This document shows, one piece after another, positions 44,463 through 57,761 of a stretch of 64,000 bases of DNA. The stretch is from Pyrrhoderma lamaoense. Its lineage: Eukaryota > Basidiomycota > Agaricomycetes > Hymenochaetales > Hymenochaetaceae. Made by a program: the position numbers and the translations under genes. The stretch lies in the NCBI GenBank assembly GCA_002794735.1, contig NBAZ01000005.1, positions 248,001 through 312,000 on the forward strand. The letters are read 5' to 3'. Under the pieces are notes generated by a model. It saw only the letters and a program-made list of their open reading frames with translations, did not search any database and was not told where the DNA came from. Numbering within the stretch: position 1 is the stretch's first letter; each line of letters opens with the position of its first letter.

Positions 44463-45488
44463 ACCATGAGCCCTACGAGTGCTTTGGAGGAGTGAAAAGA
44501 GATTTCATAAGCTTAAGAGACCAAATAGAGACTGGAATAACGTTTGTAACTGATAACTTGGAATGGGGAAAACCTAGGTGCAGAACCCAAATTGGCATTG
44601 CTTCTAGCAATTCACTAGAATGCGACTGGGGCACACCAAAATACCAGTGGTGTTGGGTGATTTTCTCTACAAGCGACTTGTGGACGTAACGTTCCAGCCT
44701 TTCACAGAGAAACAAGCAGTTATGACAAATGCTTTGCGTGCTGCAGCATCATACAAGGTTATAATGAGATCATTTCGAAAATCACTGTCCCGGGACTCTC
44801 GGATGTTGTGGTTCGAGAGTTCAATTACGTGTTTCAAGAGTGCCATCATAAGGGTAAGCTTCCCCTAACTGATTCTGTGCCCTAACTATCCCTCTAATTT
44901 CATAATCCGTTCCGTTCCTTCAGGTTGCGAGGAAACAGAGCGGTGTAAGATGACAAACACATGTACGACTGCTATGTGGGATGAACGGTCTCAACATCTC
45001 TTGAAGCACAGGCTCAAGGAACAAGCCGATTTATTAGAAATCTTCCATACGATTTTAAATGTAGTAGGAGTTAGGGCGGATTATCAGGCTGGCCTTGATG
45101 TTTTGTTAACGCGGAGTGTTAGTGGGATCATAGACGGAGCCTCGGAATTTGCTGAGAAGCTGAATATGAAGTATTCTTCTTGAACGTTTGTGTATACTTA
45201 CCAGACCACTTGTTTTTTTCGACGCGGAGAAGATGGAAGAAAAAGGAAGGAATGTAATAGGAATACATGCAAACAATCTTGTTGTCATATCCCGCGCACC
45301 CCTTTAGTCAGCAGCATACGGTTCCCAGGGTTGATGATCCATTCTACTGTTTGCCATGATTCTCAAGAGCAGACAAAGGGGAATATTGCTATTAAATCCC
45401 AAGTCGTACAATTGGTAAAGTATTCTGTAATTCATATCAAGATTTAAGCTGACTTTGGCTTTAGGACATTGTCGAACTAGCATGTTAG
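44463..45488 (+). pseudogene. Unknown fungal protein family, copy 3 (divergent, start missing)
   Basis: Distant third member of the family at 37308 and 39808. Matching pieces occur in the right order: GVKRDFISLRDQIETGITFVTDNLE; GDFLYKRLVDVTFQPF with MTNALRAAASYKV (about 44650-44760); then, after an intron-like gap, WDERSQHLLKHRLKEQADLLEIF with VVGVRADYQAGL and GIIDGASEFAEKLNMKYSS (about 44970-45180); and the C-terminal FPGLMIHSTV...KSQVVQL with a last exon ending at 45488. The pieces lie in several frames and no good start codon was found, so it is scored as a probable pseudogene, though missed bases could explain part of this. Its position directly behind Hsp70-like copy B repeats the pairing seen with copy A and copy 1. 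Confidence 0.55.
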
Positions 45489-46093
45489 CTCTTTTCAGGA
45501 CCATGTCTCTATCGGTAGCTTGTTGATATATTTTACCCTTTGAGTTCTTTCAAGTGATAATTTCTTCTATCTCGGTTGTCTACGTCTCAATGCTAGTAAG
45601 TTGGGACTAACATCTGGAGTGGATTTTACGGTCTTATGCGGGCCTGCTGATATAGGGACTTGTGCCTAGCATATAGGCGTTTGGTGCACATCAATTTGTT
45701 CTGAACACAGATTTAGAATTTATACAAAGATACCTCCATACAAAGAGTGAAAATGAGTCCAGCTTATCATTGAGTAGAGATTACACCTGTTACCACTACC
45801 AAGCTCCCTCGAAATTTAAAACACATGAATCATCTTCATACGAAGTAATCATATATATAAACCAAAAATCGAGAGATCATAAAATTTCATAAGATCATCC
45901 AACGGAAAGTTCCATGAACCCAAAAACATCTGATTCACCCCACAATAACGACAAAAGATCCCATAAACGCATACACCTCTGCCTGCATACTCGGTATATT
46001 CCTATCGTCTTTGACCCTGCACATCTCCATAGCCCTCTCATTTCCCCAATCCCTAATCTTGAACCCAAATTCCAAGTCCCAACTTTTCGAAAA
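45489..46093. other. Intergenic, right edge of the accessory cluster
   Basis: About 600 bases without a recognisable feature. The sequence becomes C/A-rich near 45900-46080, just beyond the 3' end of the CS-domain gene. Confidence 0.5.
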
Positions 46094-48022
46094 TTAGTTG
46101 TTGTTCTTCCTCCATGAATGGAAGCTTAAAGCCCCCACAACGCTCACAACAAGTAATGCAGTACCAGCACCTACAAGACCTGGCAGATACAGATACCATG
46201 TACTATCCTCGTCCTCCGTATCGGAAGACGGTTTTTCTAGTAAAGCCTCCGATGCTTGCTGGCGCCGCCTCCTTACCCGTACTGTAGAATCTCCCTTCAC
46301 ACCAGCAAGGCTAGCAGCCGTATCACTAGGTCGAAGCGTTCTTCCGCCCTGTTCAACATAGATAGATGGCATCTGGAACTCCACCTTACTTCCGCCTCCG
46401 CACCATCTTCCGCGTCCGCTTCCGAAGAAGACGTCGTATCTAAACGTAGAGGTGACCGCCTTGGACGCCCCGGTTCCTCGAAGCCGATTCGGTCTATCAA
46501 CTAACCTCACATCTGTTTCTTCAGGAAGGTAAGGAATCTTACTATCCATAAGAGGGGCTAATCTCCTAGCACGCTCAAAGTATGTCCTCGCACACGCTCT
46601 ATCACGTTTCCACATTTGTGTACTACTTTCTCCACGTGAAGATTGTGTGACGGAGTCAGTGTGGCGAATTGAGTTTAGAGGAGAATAGTTCGATGAGAGG
46701 AGCTTTGAGGCGATGCCATCGAGATGTGCAAGCCCTGCTTCAAGGAATAGTTGTGCTAGACCAGTAGAACCACCTAAGCATTTTACATAGTATTCTACTG
46801 TCCCTCTTCGTGGAGGAGGGGGAGGGGAGTTTGAAGGGGAGAGGTTCTGTGCAGGGACGACAGTAGTGACTGGAACGAAGTGCGCAACTAATCTCATTGT
46901 TGCAAATGGGGTATGTAGGTAGTGCCATGATCGTCTACAAAACATTTAGTAAATACCAGTATGCGTAGATTTACTATTCACATACACAAAACATTCAAAC
47001 GCCTCTTCTTTATCATTTCGTGTTTTGAGATATTCCTCACCAAGTAACCCGAGTGAAGTCGGGTCAATATTATATTTTTGTCGTTCTATATCTATACTTT
47101 GGGTGAAAGGACCAGTTGAAGCAGGGGAGTAAGAGTCCGGTACAGGACCATCAATTACACGAGGCCAATATGTAGCTCGCTCCTTTACAAGCACAATCGT
47201 CAGTAACTTTGCCGGACGGCTCGGCTGTAGTGAGTCCAAACTGGACAGCGATGATTCCATCGAAGTCACTTGTGGTGAGTTTGGATAAGAAGCTATTGAC
47301 CTCTGTGGAAATGCTGGGACAGTGGAACTCAAGGCGGTGTTGGCGGCAGCCCGTTGTCCCACTTGTTCTTCATGGTGTAGACGCTCCGGACTTGTCAGGT
47401 CAGAATCATCATTGTCAGACACCTGTGCGCTATCAAGAGAAGCTGCGAAGCTACTTGAGATCTCAGGATCAGATACGTAAGCATAAGAAGATTGCGTAGA
47501 CATCGTTGATGCCGTAGACGTAGTCCTTTTTCTTGGGTTATCTGTCGGCTCATAGTTCCAATGCGTTGCATCCTTGTCCACGGAGTCATAGATTTTACCC
47601 TAGTAACAAAAGTTAGGGATACATAACTGGCAGATATATGGACACCCATGTATACTTTGAGTAACGGCATTTGGCCCTGAATCCCCGCCACGAGATACGG
47701 TGGATCAATTAGCACCTATATAGGACGGATCATACGCTGCTCAGAGACAGTATTTATTTATCACTAGCTAGGACACATACTTCCAAATCATCGAAAGCAG
47801 TTTCATATGGCACGAAAATGTTGATTGTTGCCTATGTTTTGTATAAGCCACAGGACAAGCATAAACAACGTGGACTTGCGAGTTATTACCTGGTCGAGTG
47901 ACTGTCGATTACAAAACAATAAAGAATAGCACTGAGATGAAACTGATATGGTATCGCTCAAATAATACATCTGTACTTACCTGGTGCCACGAGAAAGTCC
48001 CAACGTGTCTGTCGTCGTCCAT
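46094..48022 (-). CDS. CS-domain-like, C-terminally membrane-anchored protein
   Basis: Begins with a tiny exon MDDDRHVGTFSWHQ (from 48022). Short exons then give DQATINIFVPYETAFDDLE, VLIDPPYLVAGIQGQMPLLK and GKIYDSVDKDATHWNYEP, a strand pattern like a p23/CS (HSP20-fold) domain, the fold used by Hsp90 co-chaperones. A Ser/Thr-rich linker follows (47550-47200), then YLKTRNDKEEAFECFVYVN. The part from 46945 has GTVEYYVKCLGGSTGLAQLFLEAGLAHLDGIASKLLSS and ACARTYFERARRLAP, helix pairs that resemble TPR or Sel1-like repeats. The protein ends with a basic stretch, one hydrophobic span (YLPGLVGAGTALLVVSVVGALSF) and a short polar tail, the layout of a tail-anchored membrane protein. Function is inferred only: a membrane-tethered co-chaperone-like factor. 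Confidence 0.66.
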
Positions 48023-48860
48023 AGCTGAGAATGGAAGAAGGTAAAGGTGGTGCGGCACCTTGGCGCCTGTGCTACTCGTAATTAGACGTCTACTTTGATG
48101 CCGAATATGGTATTCACAATTCCGGCACGGCGGTGCTTGTAGTGAATCAGACTCAAACCCTATACAAATTCACTCCTACCTTATTTGTTATGGTTTTTAA
48201 AATATGCCATCATCAATCTCACAAATACTTCTTGATTCTAGTCAACTCGGAAATGTATCTCAATTCAGGTCTTACGAGATATTGTCCCTGAACGACATCA
48301 TACTTCAGCTCATCACGTCATTCACCCTAGAAAATAGGTTTTAACAGAACAAAATTTCGTTTGAAATTTCCAGTAAAGCTGCAAAACGCAGCAGACGTGT
48401 AAGTAATGAGAAAAAAAATCGCTAAATAATACATTTGACAGTATATAACTCCCTCCATGGGCATGCAGGCGAGCATGACTGGTTCAGAACTCAAAAGTAA
48501 TGTGTAAATTAAAAAAAAACTTCAAGGGAATGAACGACACAATCGACAAGGGAGAGTCGGAAATGGGACAGAGAGAGATATGAAAAAACAAGACATAAAT
48601 GAAGGACAGGCGTGCAGGTTAGTTGTGCTTTGAAGCGAGGAATAACAATATATGACTCTGGAAGGTAGATAATGCAAGGTCAAGGTAAAACAAAACAAAG
48701 TGATGCATAAAAGCAAGAGACACATCATCCGTGTGATGCACTGAAAATATACAGATACCTCCAATAGCCCGGGTATACAGGAATGTAGAGAGAGAAAATG
48801 AAGAAAGGAAGAGATAGGAAGAATGTCCAAAGAAAATTTTAAGTAATAAGATTAAGGGTT
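48023..48860. other. Intergenic, promoter side of the CS-domain gene
   Basis: About 840 bases between two - strand genes. It should contain the promoter of the CS-domain gene and the 3' UTR of the Ser/Pro-rich gene. Open frames here on the - strand are hydrophobic, T-rich shadows. Confidence 0.5.
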
Positions 48861-51800
48861 TCAAGTTGGTGATGGCTTGGATAAGGTGGTAGTGATCCGC
48901 TTCAACACTTCCTTTTCTCGCTCCATATGTTGAATCAACAATCCATCTAGCCGACGCATAGACTGATCCTGGCGGTTTTGTTCGTTTCTCCATGCCTGTA
49001 CATTAGAGCTCCCCGCGCTCTGATTACTCCACACATGTTGCTCTGTATTTGAACCTGTCGTCCTTGGCCTGTTCTTCTCCCAAGAAGATTGCGCTTTGCG
49101 GCCTCATGCTTGACTCGATCAGCAGTAGATTCAGATAGACGAGGCGGATTGACAACCTGTTGTTCCCGCTGCTTTTCTGGTTTTGTATACCATGAAGTAC
49201 CGTGAGATGCTATTGGGGGGACATGCCCAATCGCCCGGCGATCCCTTGCATCATAACCGAGTCCAGAACCTAATTCAATTTTGCTACTCTGCGAGAGTTG
49301 CGGGGAAGAAGTGTTGCGATATTGAGTGAAGGGTGCAGGAGGAATCCGAGAGACGTCAAGGGAGGATCCCGTCCGAAGTACTCCTGCTACTGATCCACAA
49401 GGATCACTGTAGTGGCTATTAACTATCGAACTGACAATAGATCCATTATCTTCCAAGTCTTCTTCCTGTTCGTCGTCATCGTCATCAAAACATAGGAAAT
49501 TACCATCGTCATCTTGGTTGTTCTGTTCTTCCACCGCGTCAAAGAATGAGATAGGTGAAGTGGGATAAGAACTCGGAGTGGAGGCAGGATTTGGAGGATA
49601 AAGGCTCGATAACCGATTGGCAACAGGGCCAGTAGGAGTACCGGGATCCTCTTCCTCGGCTTCATATGTTTGACCTTCTGAAATGCTAATAATTGGCATT
49701 GGAGACGTAACGATCCGGGGACGAGGTGCAGGGCTGAGAGCAGAGTAAGCAAGGGAAGAAGAGACACGAGGTGGGGGAGACATCGCAGTAAACCGCACAT
49801 CTTCAACATCAGAGTTTCTGGAAGGACATCGGGAATTGTTACCTAGTGTATTAACAACCGAATTAGACGCTGAACTCTCATGGTGGTCAAACTCGTGGAA
49901 AGCAGATGTGCGGGAAGACGAAACGGAATTCATGGAATTTAAGGACGGACGAGAAAGCGATTGAGTAGATGCTAAGGTGTGTTCACGAGGCGTATGGAAA
50001 CGGCTAGTTTCTTGATCATCATCAGAATATTGTGAGCCACTGGTACCATCAGATATCGCATTTGAACCTTCCCCAAACATGGGTTTCACAGCAGACAAAG
50101 TCGCTGAATTGTGCTGAGATCCGTCATGAGACGCCAGAAGTGATGTTTGAAACATGATAGCGTCTGATTTGAACTGCGTAGCATATTCGTCCGAAAGCCT
50201 CGTTTCAACTGGGATGGATTGACTGGCTTGAAGATGACTAGAGGCTTTATCAGATCCTTGGGTAGGATCGATTTCTAACGCACCATCACTCGACAAAATA
50301 GACATAGTATTGAGACGGCGCGGCGGTGGTAGAAGAGGAGTAGTTGGAACGGTTGGCGAGGTCGAGCGCACGGGTTCATAGCCAGAACTAGGTTTGATGT
50401 TCAAACTAAGAGCTTTCTCAGTTATATTTGGTAGTTTGGCATCGTTATCCGTTATCGCCTCGTTGGAAGGTGACGACCTATCCAACTCTTCATCAATCAT
50501 CTGAGACAAGATACGCTGGCCAAGAATACGCGTTTTACGAAGCAGTGGATAAGAACTTTCGTTAGTAGGTACTGGTGACTCTGAGCTTCTGGTATCCTTA
50601 TTGTTTCCTTTTGAAGCTTGCAACAACGTAGGAGAAAGAGGAGGGACAGGAGGTGGTGGGGAAGCTGCAGCATCAAGAGAAAGGAATGGACTTGAGCTAG
50701 ATCGGGATCGTGAAGGCGTGGCTACCGGCGTATTATTCATCGAATGATCCACAGCTGCATGAAGAATAGCCTTTCTCCAAACCATATCTTCGGAATCAGT
50801 AGACCACATTGCAGGACTAGATGGAGGGAGTTGATCCGCTAGTAAAGCAGCTCCAACAGACGATTCTATACCCATACCATTCAGAATTGATGATTGGGGC
50901 CCAAAGAAAATATTCAATGGAGCTGGCGGAAGGTCAACAGAGTCTGTAGGATCAACAAGATCATCTTGAACGGCTTCGGAATGGGAAGACTGGCTGGTAT
51001 TACGACGGCGCTCTGCTTCACGAATTCTAAGGTCCTCTTCAACCTGCCTTGCAACTGCTTCTAAATCTTCCATACGCTCACGCACGACGACAACACGGCC
51101 CTTCTTCGGCTCTTGACGCAATTGAGGCACGACGGGAATAGGTAGCTGCTGCTTTGTTTGCTTGGCAATCTGGGGGCTTAGAAAACCCGAGAAAGTTGAT
51201 GTATCAGAAGTAGTCCGCAACATGGGACCTGCAGGCACCAAAGAGGCTTTCTGCTCAGCGGCTGTATTCTGTTTCTTTCCAAATTTAAAAATGTCAAAAA
51301 AGGCTGGAGATGCGGCTTTAAGAGGTGACTTTTTCGGAGCATCAATAGAAGGACTTAATTCAGCGAATGGCTTTGAATGCGCAGGAGGAAGATAGTACGT
51401 ATTTTGCATGAGAAGTCTTAGACGGTAAGAGACATCGTCCGCGTCCATCTCGTGCAATTCACTTAAGTGAGGATTATCTTCTGGATCAACAGTGATGATG
51501 TGTCTGTCATCCATGTCCTGTGCAGGGAGTGACGGGGGAGACGGATAAGAACTCTCAGTAGATGTAGACTTGGGATATACAGAACTAGAGGTAGTAGACT
51601 GATGAGTAAAACCAGAGTCTTGAGGTCTATGCCGGTATCGTTGGTTACGTGCAAAGACTGGTATGGGAGGGATGTCATTGAATGCGTTCGGTGTCAATGG
51701 ACTGGGCTGTTCTGAAGAGTCAGATAGTGAGCCGTTGCGAAAAGCATGTCTGGGGAGGCTTAATCCTCTTGGCTTCTTTTTCAAATATGTTTCAGCTAGG

Positions 51801-52379
51801 TCTAAACCGAACAGGAGCAAAAAGCACTCACGCGTTGACCAGACCTCCGTTCTCCATTTTCTGAGCATGCTTCTCTCCCTCTGACATCCTCTATCATTGG
51901 CCGCATCGAGTCTGTATGACTACGTCTCCGTTGGCGGGGTTGTAGCGGTTCATCAGTTTCCATATGATGCTGATCATTGACAGGGTGATTTAATAGACGT
52001 TTTGGTGAGCGCTCTGGCCGGGGAGGTGCACGAGACTGTCAACAAAATATATGATTAGGATTCGTCGGACGTGTTTACCGCACAGAAAAAGCAGTAGACT
52101 AACCCGTAGAAAGCCCCCACTCCTAGGTGACGTACCAGCGTGCGAGTCTGGAGGAGGTATTTTTACAAAGAGACCACTGGACTGTTCGCCAGAATTGGAA
52201 TGAGCGTCAGAGGAAGAGTGAGTTGAAGAGGATGTCTTTCGCCTAACGCGTGAGCGACGCGAAAGTAAGGCACCCCCATCATTAGAGGGTTCAGTGGAAT
52301 TAAGGAGGTGAGACCTGGGCGCTGCAGTTATCGGTCCCACGACTACGGCGCCTACGACGTCGGGGGACACTGCGTCCAT
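48861..52379 (-). CDS. Large Ser/Pro-rich protein of unknown function
   Basis: Not recognised. The first exon starts MDAVSPDVVGAVVVGP (52379) and contains LLSRRSRVRRKTSS. An intron leads to a short exon with PPRPERSPKRLL and the next (GTGAGT, about 51830) to one very long exon of about 950 codons. The product is dominated by Ser, Pro and Thr, with short conserved-looking islands: YRLRLLMQNTYYLPP, FDIFKFGKK, RVVVVRERMEDLEAVARQVEEDLRIREAERRR (coiled coil, about 51090-51010), DMVWRKAILHAAVDHSM, and LRKTRILGQRILSQMIDEELD. The upstream frame stops at 48947, but one extra G near 49080 continues it into a charged helix (QSMRRLDGLLIQHMEREKEVLKRI) ending at 48861, which looks the more natural C-terminus. 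Composition suggests a disordered signalling or polarity scaffold with many phosphorylation sites. Confidence 0.68.
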
Positions 52380-53051
52380 GTCGTCTCATACGACGAGGCA
52401 AGAGTCAATTGCTCCGTGGGAGCGAATAGTGAGGAGGTCTTGTTTGTCTCTATTTGCACAACGCCTGCCTAGTATGTAAAAGTTTTTTTCTGATATATTC
52501 TGATACGGTTTCTTGCTGCCCGTTTGCCTTCCTCTGAAAAACTTACGGATTTGAAAGGGAAAAAAGGTGGTTTTAGGACGTTTTTCAAATGCTTAAACCT
52601 GTTTCCAATAGCATTGTAGCGAGACCATAAAGGTCCATTGATGCTGTAAGTGATGGTAGGCGCGTCGCGGCCTGGCCGGGAAGGATTGGTAGAACGTTCC
52701 GAACTGGACACGCGAATGCCTAGAAACCAACTAATCATTCAGGCACAGTCTAGTAAAGAAAAAGGAACATCCATGTTATTGCTGCTCTAAATTACAATGC
52801 TGATCAAACGTTGAACATGTTTACATATGAACAAAATCAAGCAATCAAATGAGGAAGGAAAATGGAATATGCATATAGTTTTACGATAGCGATGGGTAAA
52901 GTGCATGATGCGGCAGAGTAAAGAAAGAGGATGATGATGGAAAAAATCCATGTGCAAAAACAACATACGCGTATAGTATAAAATAAAATCATTGATGGAT
53001 ATATAACCAAGTAGTATTGCTTTGAATGAAACAAAAATGCAATGGGGTTTT
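52380..53051. other. Intergenic
   Basis: The spacer contains the promoter of the Ser/Pro-rich gene and the 3' side of SPT2. An 89-codon frame on the - strand (52469-52738) shows no recognisable domain. Confidence 0.5.
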
Positions 53052-54551
53052 CTAATACCCCTTTCTTTCTCGCTCTTTCTTCTTTCTGCGTTTCTCCTCT
53101 TCATGACGAAGCTCTTCTTCTAATGCTGCATCATCTTCTTGTTTGGCAATTCGTGTGCTACGGAAAAGTGTAAGAAACGACCGTACACAAATCTTAGCAG
53201 CAACGACAAACCTTCTTTTCTCCTCTCGTAGTACAGCACTTGCATCAGCTTCCATATCATCCTCTTCGTCACTGAAGACATCCTCTTGCATGTATCGATT
53301 TCTATCCTTTCCAAAAAGCTTCCAGATCTCTGTCCTAACATCGTTTGCAATAGATGAGGCAGTAGAACGACGCTTTGAAGTTGATGGAGGCGAGTCAAGA
53401 TCTTCTGAGTCTGAGAACGAATTAGAGCGAGCACGTTTCTTCAGAGTAGATGAGCCGGTTGACTTTAGAGTGCTTGAAGTACCCTTCGAACTCTGTACAG
53501 TCGACGCCCTTGAAGATGTACTGCCTAGTTTTTTAGGCAAAGAGATACTACTCTTGTCAATTTTAGAGAAAGATAACGAGCCTTTGAGCTCAGGTTTGAT
53601 AAGAGTAACTTTTGTTCGTTGCTCCTTTCGTTCCATAGGTTTAGGTAGTATAGGTTTCACGGCTGGCTGCTCCTTTGCACGCGATGATTGCAAGGACGAT
53701 GACGGTCCTTCTTCCGGAGATGGGGACAAAGACGAGGATTGGGTTGGTTTCTTCATATTCTCGTGTTTCTTCTTTTCCCCAAACCAGTCTCCATTTTTTC
53801 GAGCTTCGTCCCCCTCAAGAACCCTCCTCTTCTTCTTTTGTATATCATTAACAATTTCGTCTATTGATCGTTTATCGCGTTTCTCGACACCAACTCGCAT
53901 AAGAGTCGCCGGTACCGCAGCAAGTTGTTGTCGCATCGTTTGTAATCCACTCTTCGCTGCATCACCAATTGTATTTGATTGATGATGACGACGCACGTCC
54001 GCTACCGTTATAACTGACGCCCCATTGCTATTGAACGGCCTGCTGGACACGGGTTTTCTTGGAAAAGATGTAGATGAGCTTCCACCACCCCTCCTAGAAG
54101 ATGTAAAGCTCTTGTTAAGATCGGAGTTAAGTCTTCGCTGGCGTTTTTCTTCACGAGTCAATGCTGATGGACCATCGTCATCATCGTCTGACCCTGAACG
54201 CGACTTATGCGTCCGACCACCTCCACTTGAACTACCCCATCCTGATCGTCTTTCCTTCCCATAGATAAGGTTATTTCGTTTTTCTTCTTGTCGCCGTTGT
54301 AGTACTTGTTCCTTCTTTTGCCGTTCGTCCTCCGCCTTCTGCCGTCGCTCTGCCTCTCTCTGCTCATCCTCTAGTTTCTTCTTTATTGCTCTTGCCTCTG
54401 CTTCACGTTCTTTCTTCGCCTTCTCCTCCTGTTCTTTCCTCCTCAGTTCCTCCTTGCGCTTCTTCTCTGCGAGGATCTGCTGCGTGGCGAGGTCCGACTC
54501 GCGCGACTGCGAGGCGCTGATCGCCATAAGTTCTGCGAACCGAGCAGACAT
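53052..54551 (-). CDS. SPT2: Histone chaperone / chromatin protein SPT2
   Basis: SPT2 binds histones H3-H4 and helps keep nucleosomes in place behind RNA polymerase II. The start Met (54551) begins SARFAELMAISASQSRESD, then a long Lys/Glu/Arg coiled coil (EKKRKEELRRKEQEEKAKKERE onward, about residues 28-100). The middle is Ser- and Lys-rich. The diagnostic C-terminal SPT2 domain is present: RTEIWKLFGKDRNRY, then DVFSDEEDDMEADASAVLREEKR and, across an intron (53211-53158, donor GTTTGT, acceptor CCGTAG), STRIAKQEDDAALEEELRHEEEKRRKKK. That acidic-helical block is the H3-H4 binding region. Length is about 480 residues and the frame is clean. The open frame extends upstream of 54551, but the chosen Met is the first with family-like sequence after it. 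Confidence 0.86.
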   Translation of the reverse strand: MSARFAELMAISASQSRESDLATQQILAEKKRKEELRRKEQEEKAKKEREAEARAIKKKLEDEQREAERRQKAEDERQKKEQVLQRRQEEKRNNLIYGKERRSGWGSSSGGGRTHKSRSGSDDDDDGPSALTREEKRQRRLNSDLNKSFTSSRRGGGSSSTSFPRKPVSSRPFNSNGASVITVADVRRHHQSNTIGDAAKSGLQTMRQQLAAVPATLMRVGVEKRDKRSIDEIVNDIQKKKRRVLEGDEARKNGDWFGEKKKHENMKKPTQSSSLSPSPEEGPSSSLQSSRAKEQPAVKPILPKPMERKEQRTKVTLIKPELKGSLSFSKIDKSSISLPKKLGSTSSRASTVQSSKGTSSTLKSTGSSTLKKRARSNSFSDSEDLDSPPSTSKRRSTASSIANDVRTEIWKLFGKDRNRYMQEDVFSDEEDDMEADASAVLREEKRRFVVAAKICVRSFLTLFRSTRIAKQEDDAALEEELRHEEEKRRKKKERERKGY

Positions 54552-54888
54552 CCTTTCCTCTGTAAGCCAGAAACAGGTTAGCGAGGCACTGTTGACGGAA
54601 TAGACGAGAGACCTAACGAGTGATGAAGGTGTCGAAGACTTGGGAACAAGGGGTTTTAAACAGTACAAAGCGGTGGCTCTATTGCGCGTGTCCAATATTA
54701 CATAAGCGGTACATCATGACCATAATCATTTCTTGCTTTATTTTATTTTACAAAACAACCGCCATTAAGTGCTTATACGACATTGTACTCGAACGATAAT
54801 CAAGTTCCTTGTTTGCAAGAATATGTTTGCTACCAAAGGTAACACTTATGGTATGCAGTGATTAAATATAAGAAATACACGATATTCT
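54552..54888. other. Intergenic
   Basis: 337 bases containing the SPT2 promoter and the 3' end region of carboxylesterase 1. No other feature seen. Confidence 0.5.
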
Positions 54889-57243
<2,355 letters not shown>

Positions 57244-57761
57244 GGTAGTGCCGGATATTCAGATCGAACCATCCCCCCTCCAATAACTACATTTATACGA
57301 AGTACCAAGTCTTCTGCCGTGGACCAGTGTCTAGATCTTATCTTTGTCTTGATTGGTGAAAACTAGACGCACATGTATGACCATGAGAATAACAGTTAGT
57401 CATGGGCTATGGTTTATAAATGCTTCCATAGTACTTTCTATTGATTAGTAGTCGTAATTATCAGTAGGTGACCATACGCAAATATTCAATCATATGTACC
57501 GAAAAGTTGAGAAGATATTTTTGTTGACGTGCTAAAATTAGGGATTTCCCTTTCAAGAAAGAGAAGTCTTATTTTCGGAGACTCTATGCCGATTAACTTC
57601 TACAAATTTTCCTGAGAAATCGAATGAATCGACGTTCAGTGCGTTGAAATAGCGAGGTCCGAGATTAACAATTTTATTACTTGTGACATCCAATTGCTAT
57701 TGATTTATAGTAACTGACGTATTGTTCTAACAGTCCTAACCAAATACATGCACACAATATA
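57244..57761. other. Intergenic between the tandem esterases
   Basis: 518 bases with the promoter of copy 1 and the 3' side of copy 2. AT-rich; nothing else recognised. Confidence 0.5.

Noticed and set aside
33526..45488. The Hsp70-like cluster as a transposon or viral insertion
   Set aside because: No transposase, integrase, reverse transcriptase, terminal repeats or target-site duplications were seen, and the genes have ordinary fungal introns.
52469..52738. 89-codon - strand frame upstream of SPT2
   Set aside because: No recognisable domain; it overlaps the likely promoter of the Ser/Pro-rich gene, although a small exon cannot be excluded.
53143..53982. 279-codon open frame on the + strand
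   Set aside because: It is the antisense of the SPT2 coding region; its Ser/Phe-rich composition follows from the Lys/Ser-rich gene on the other strand.
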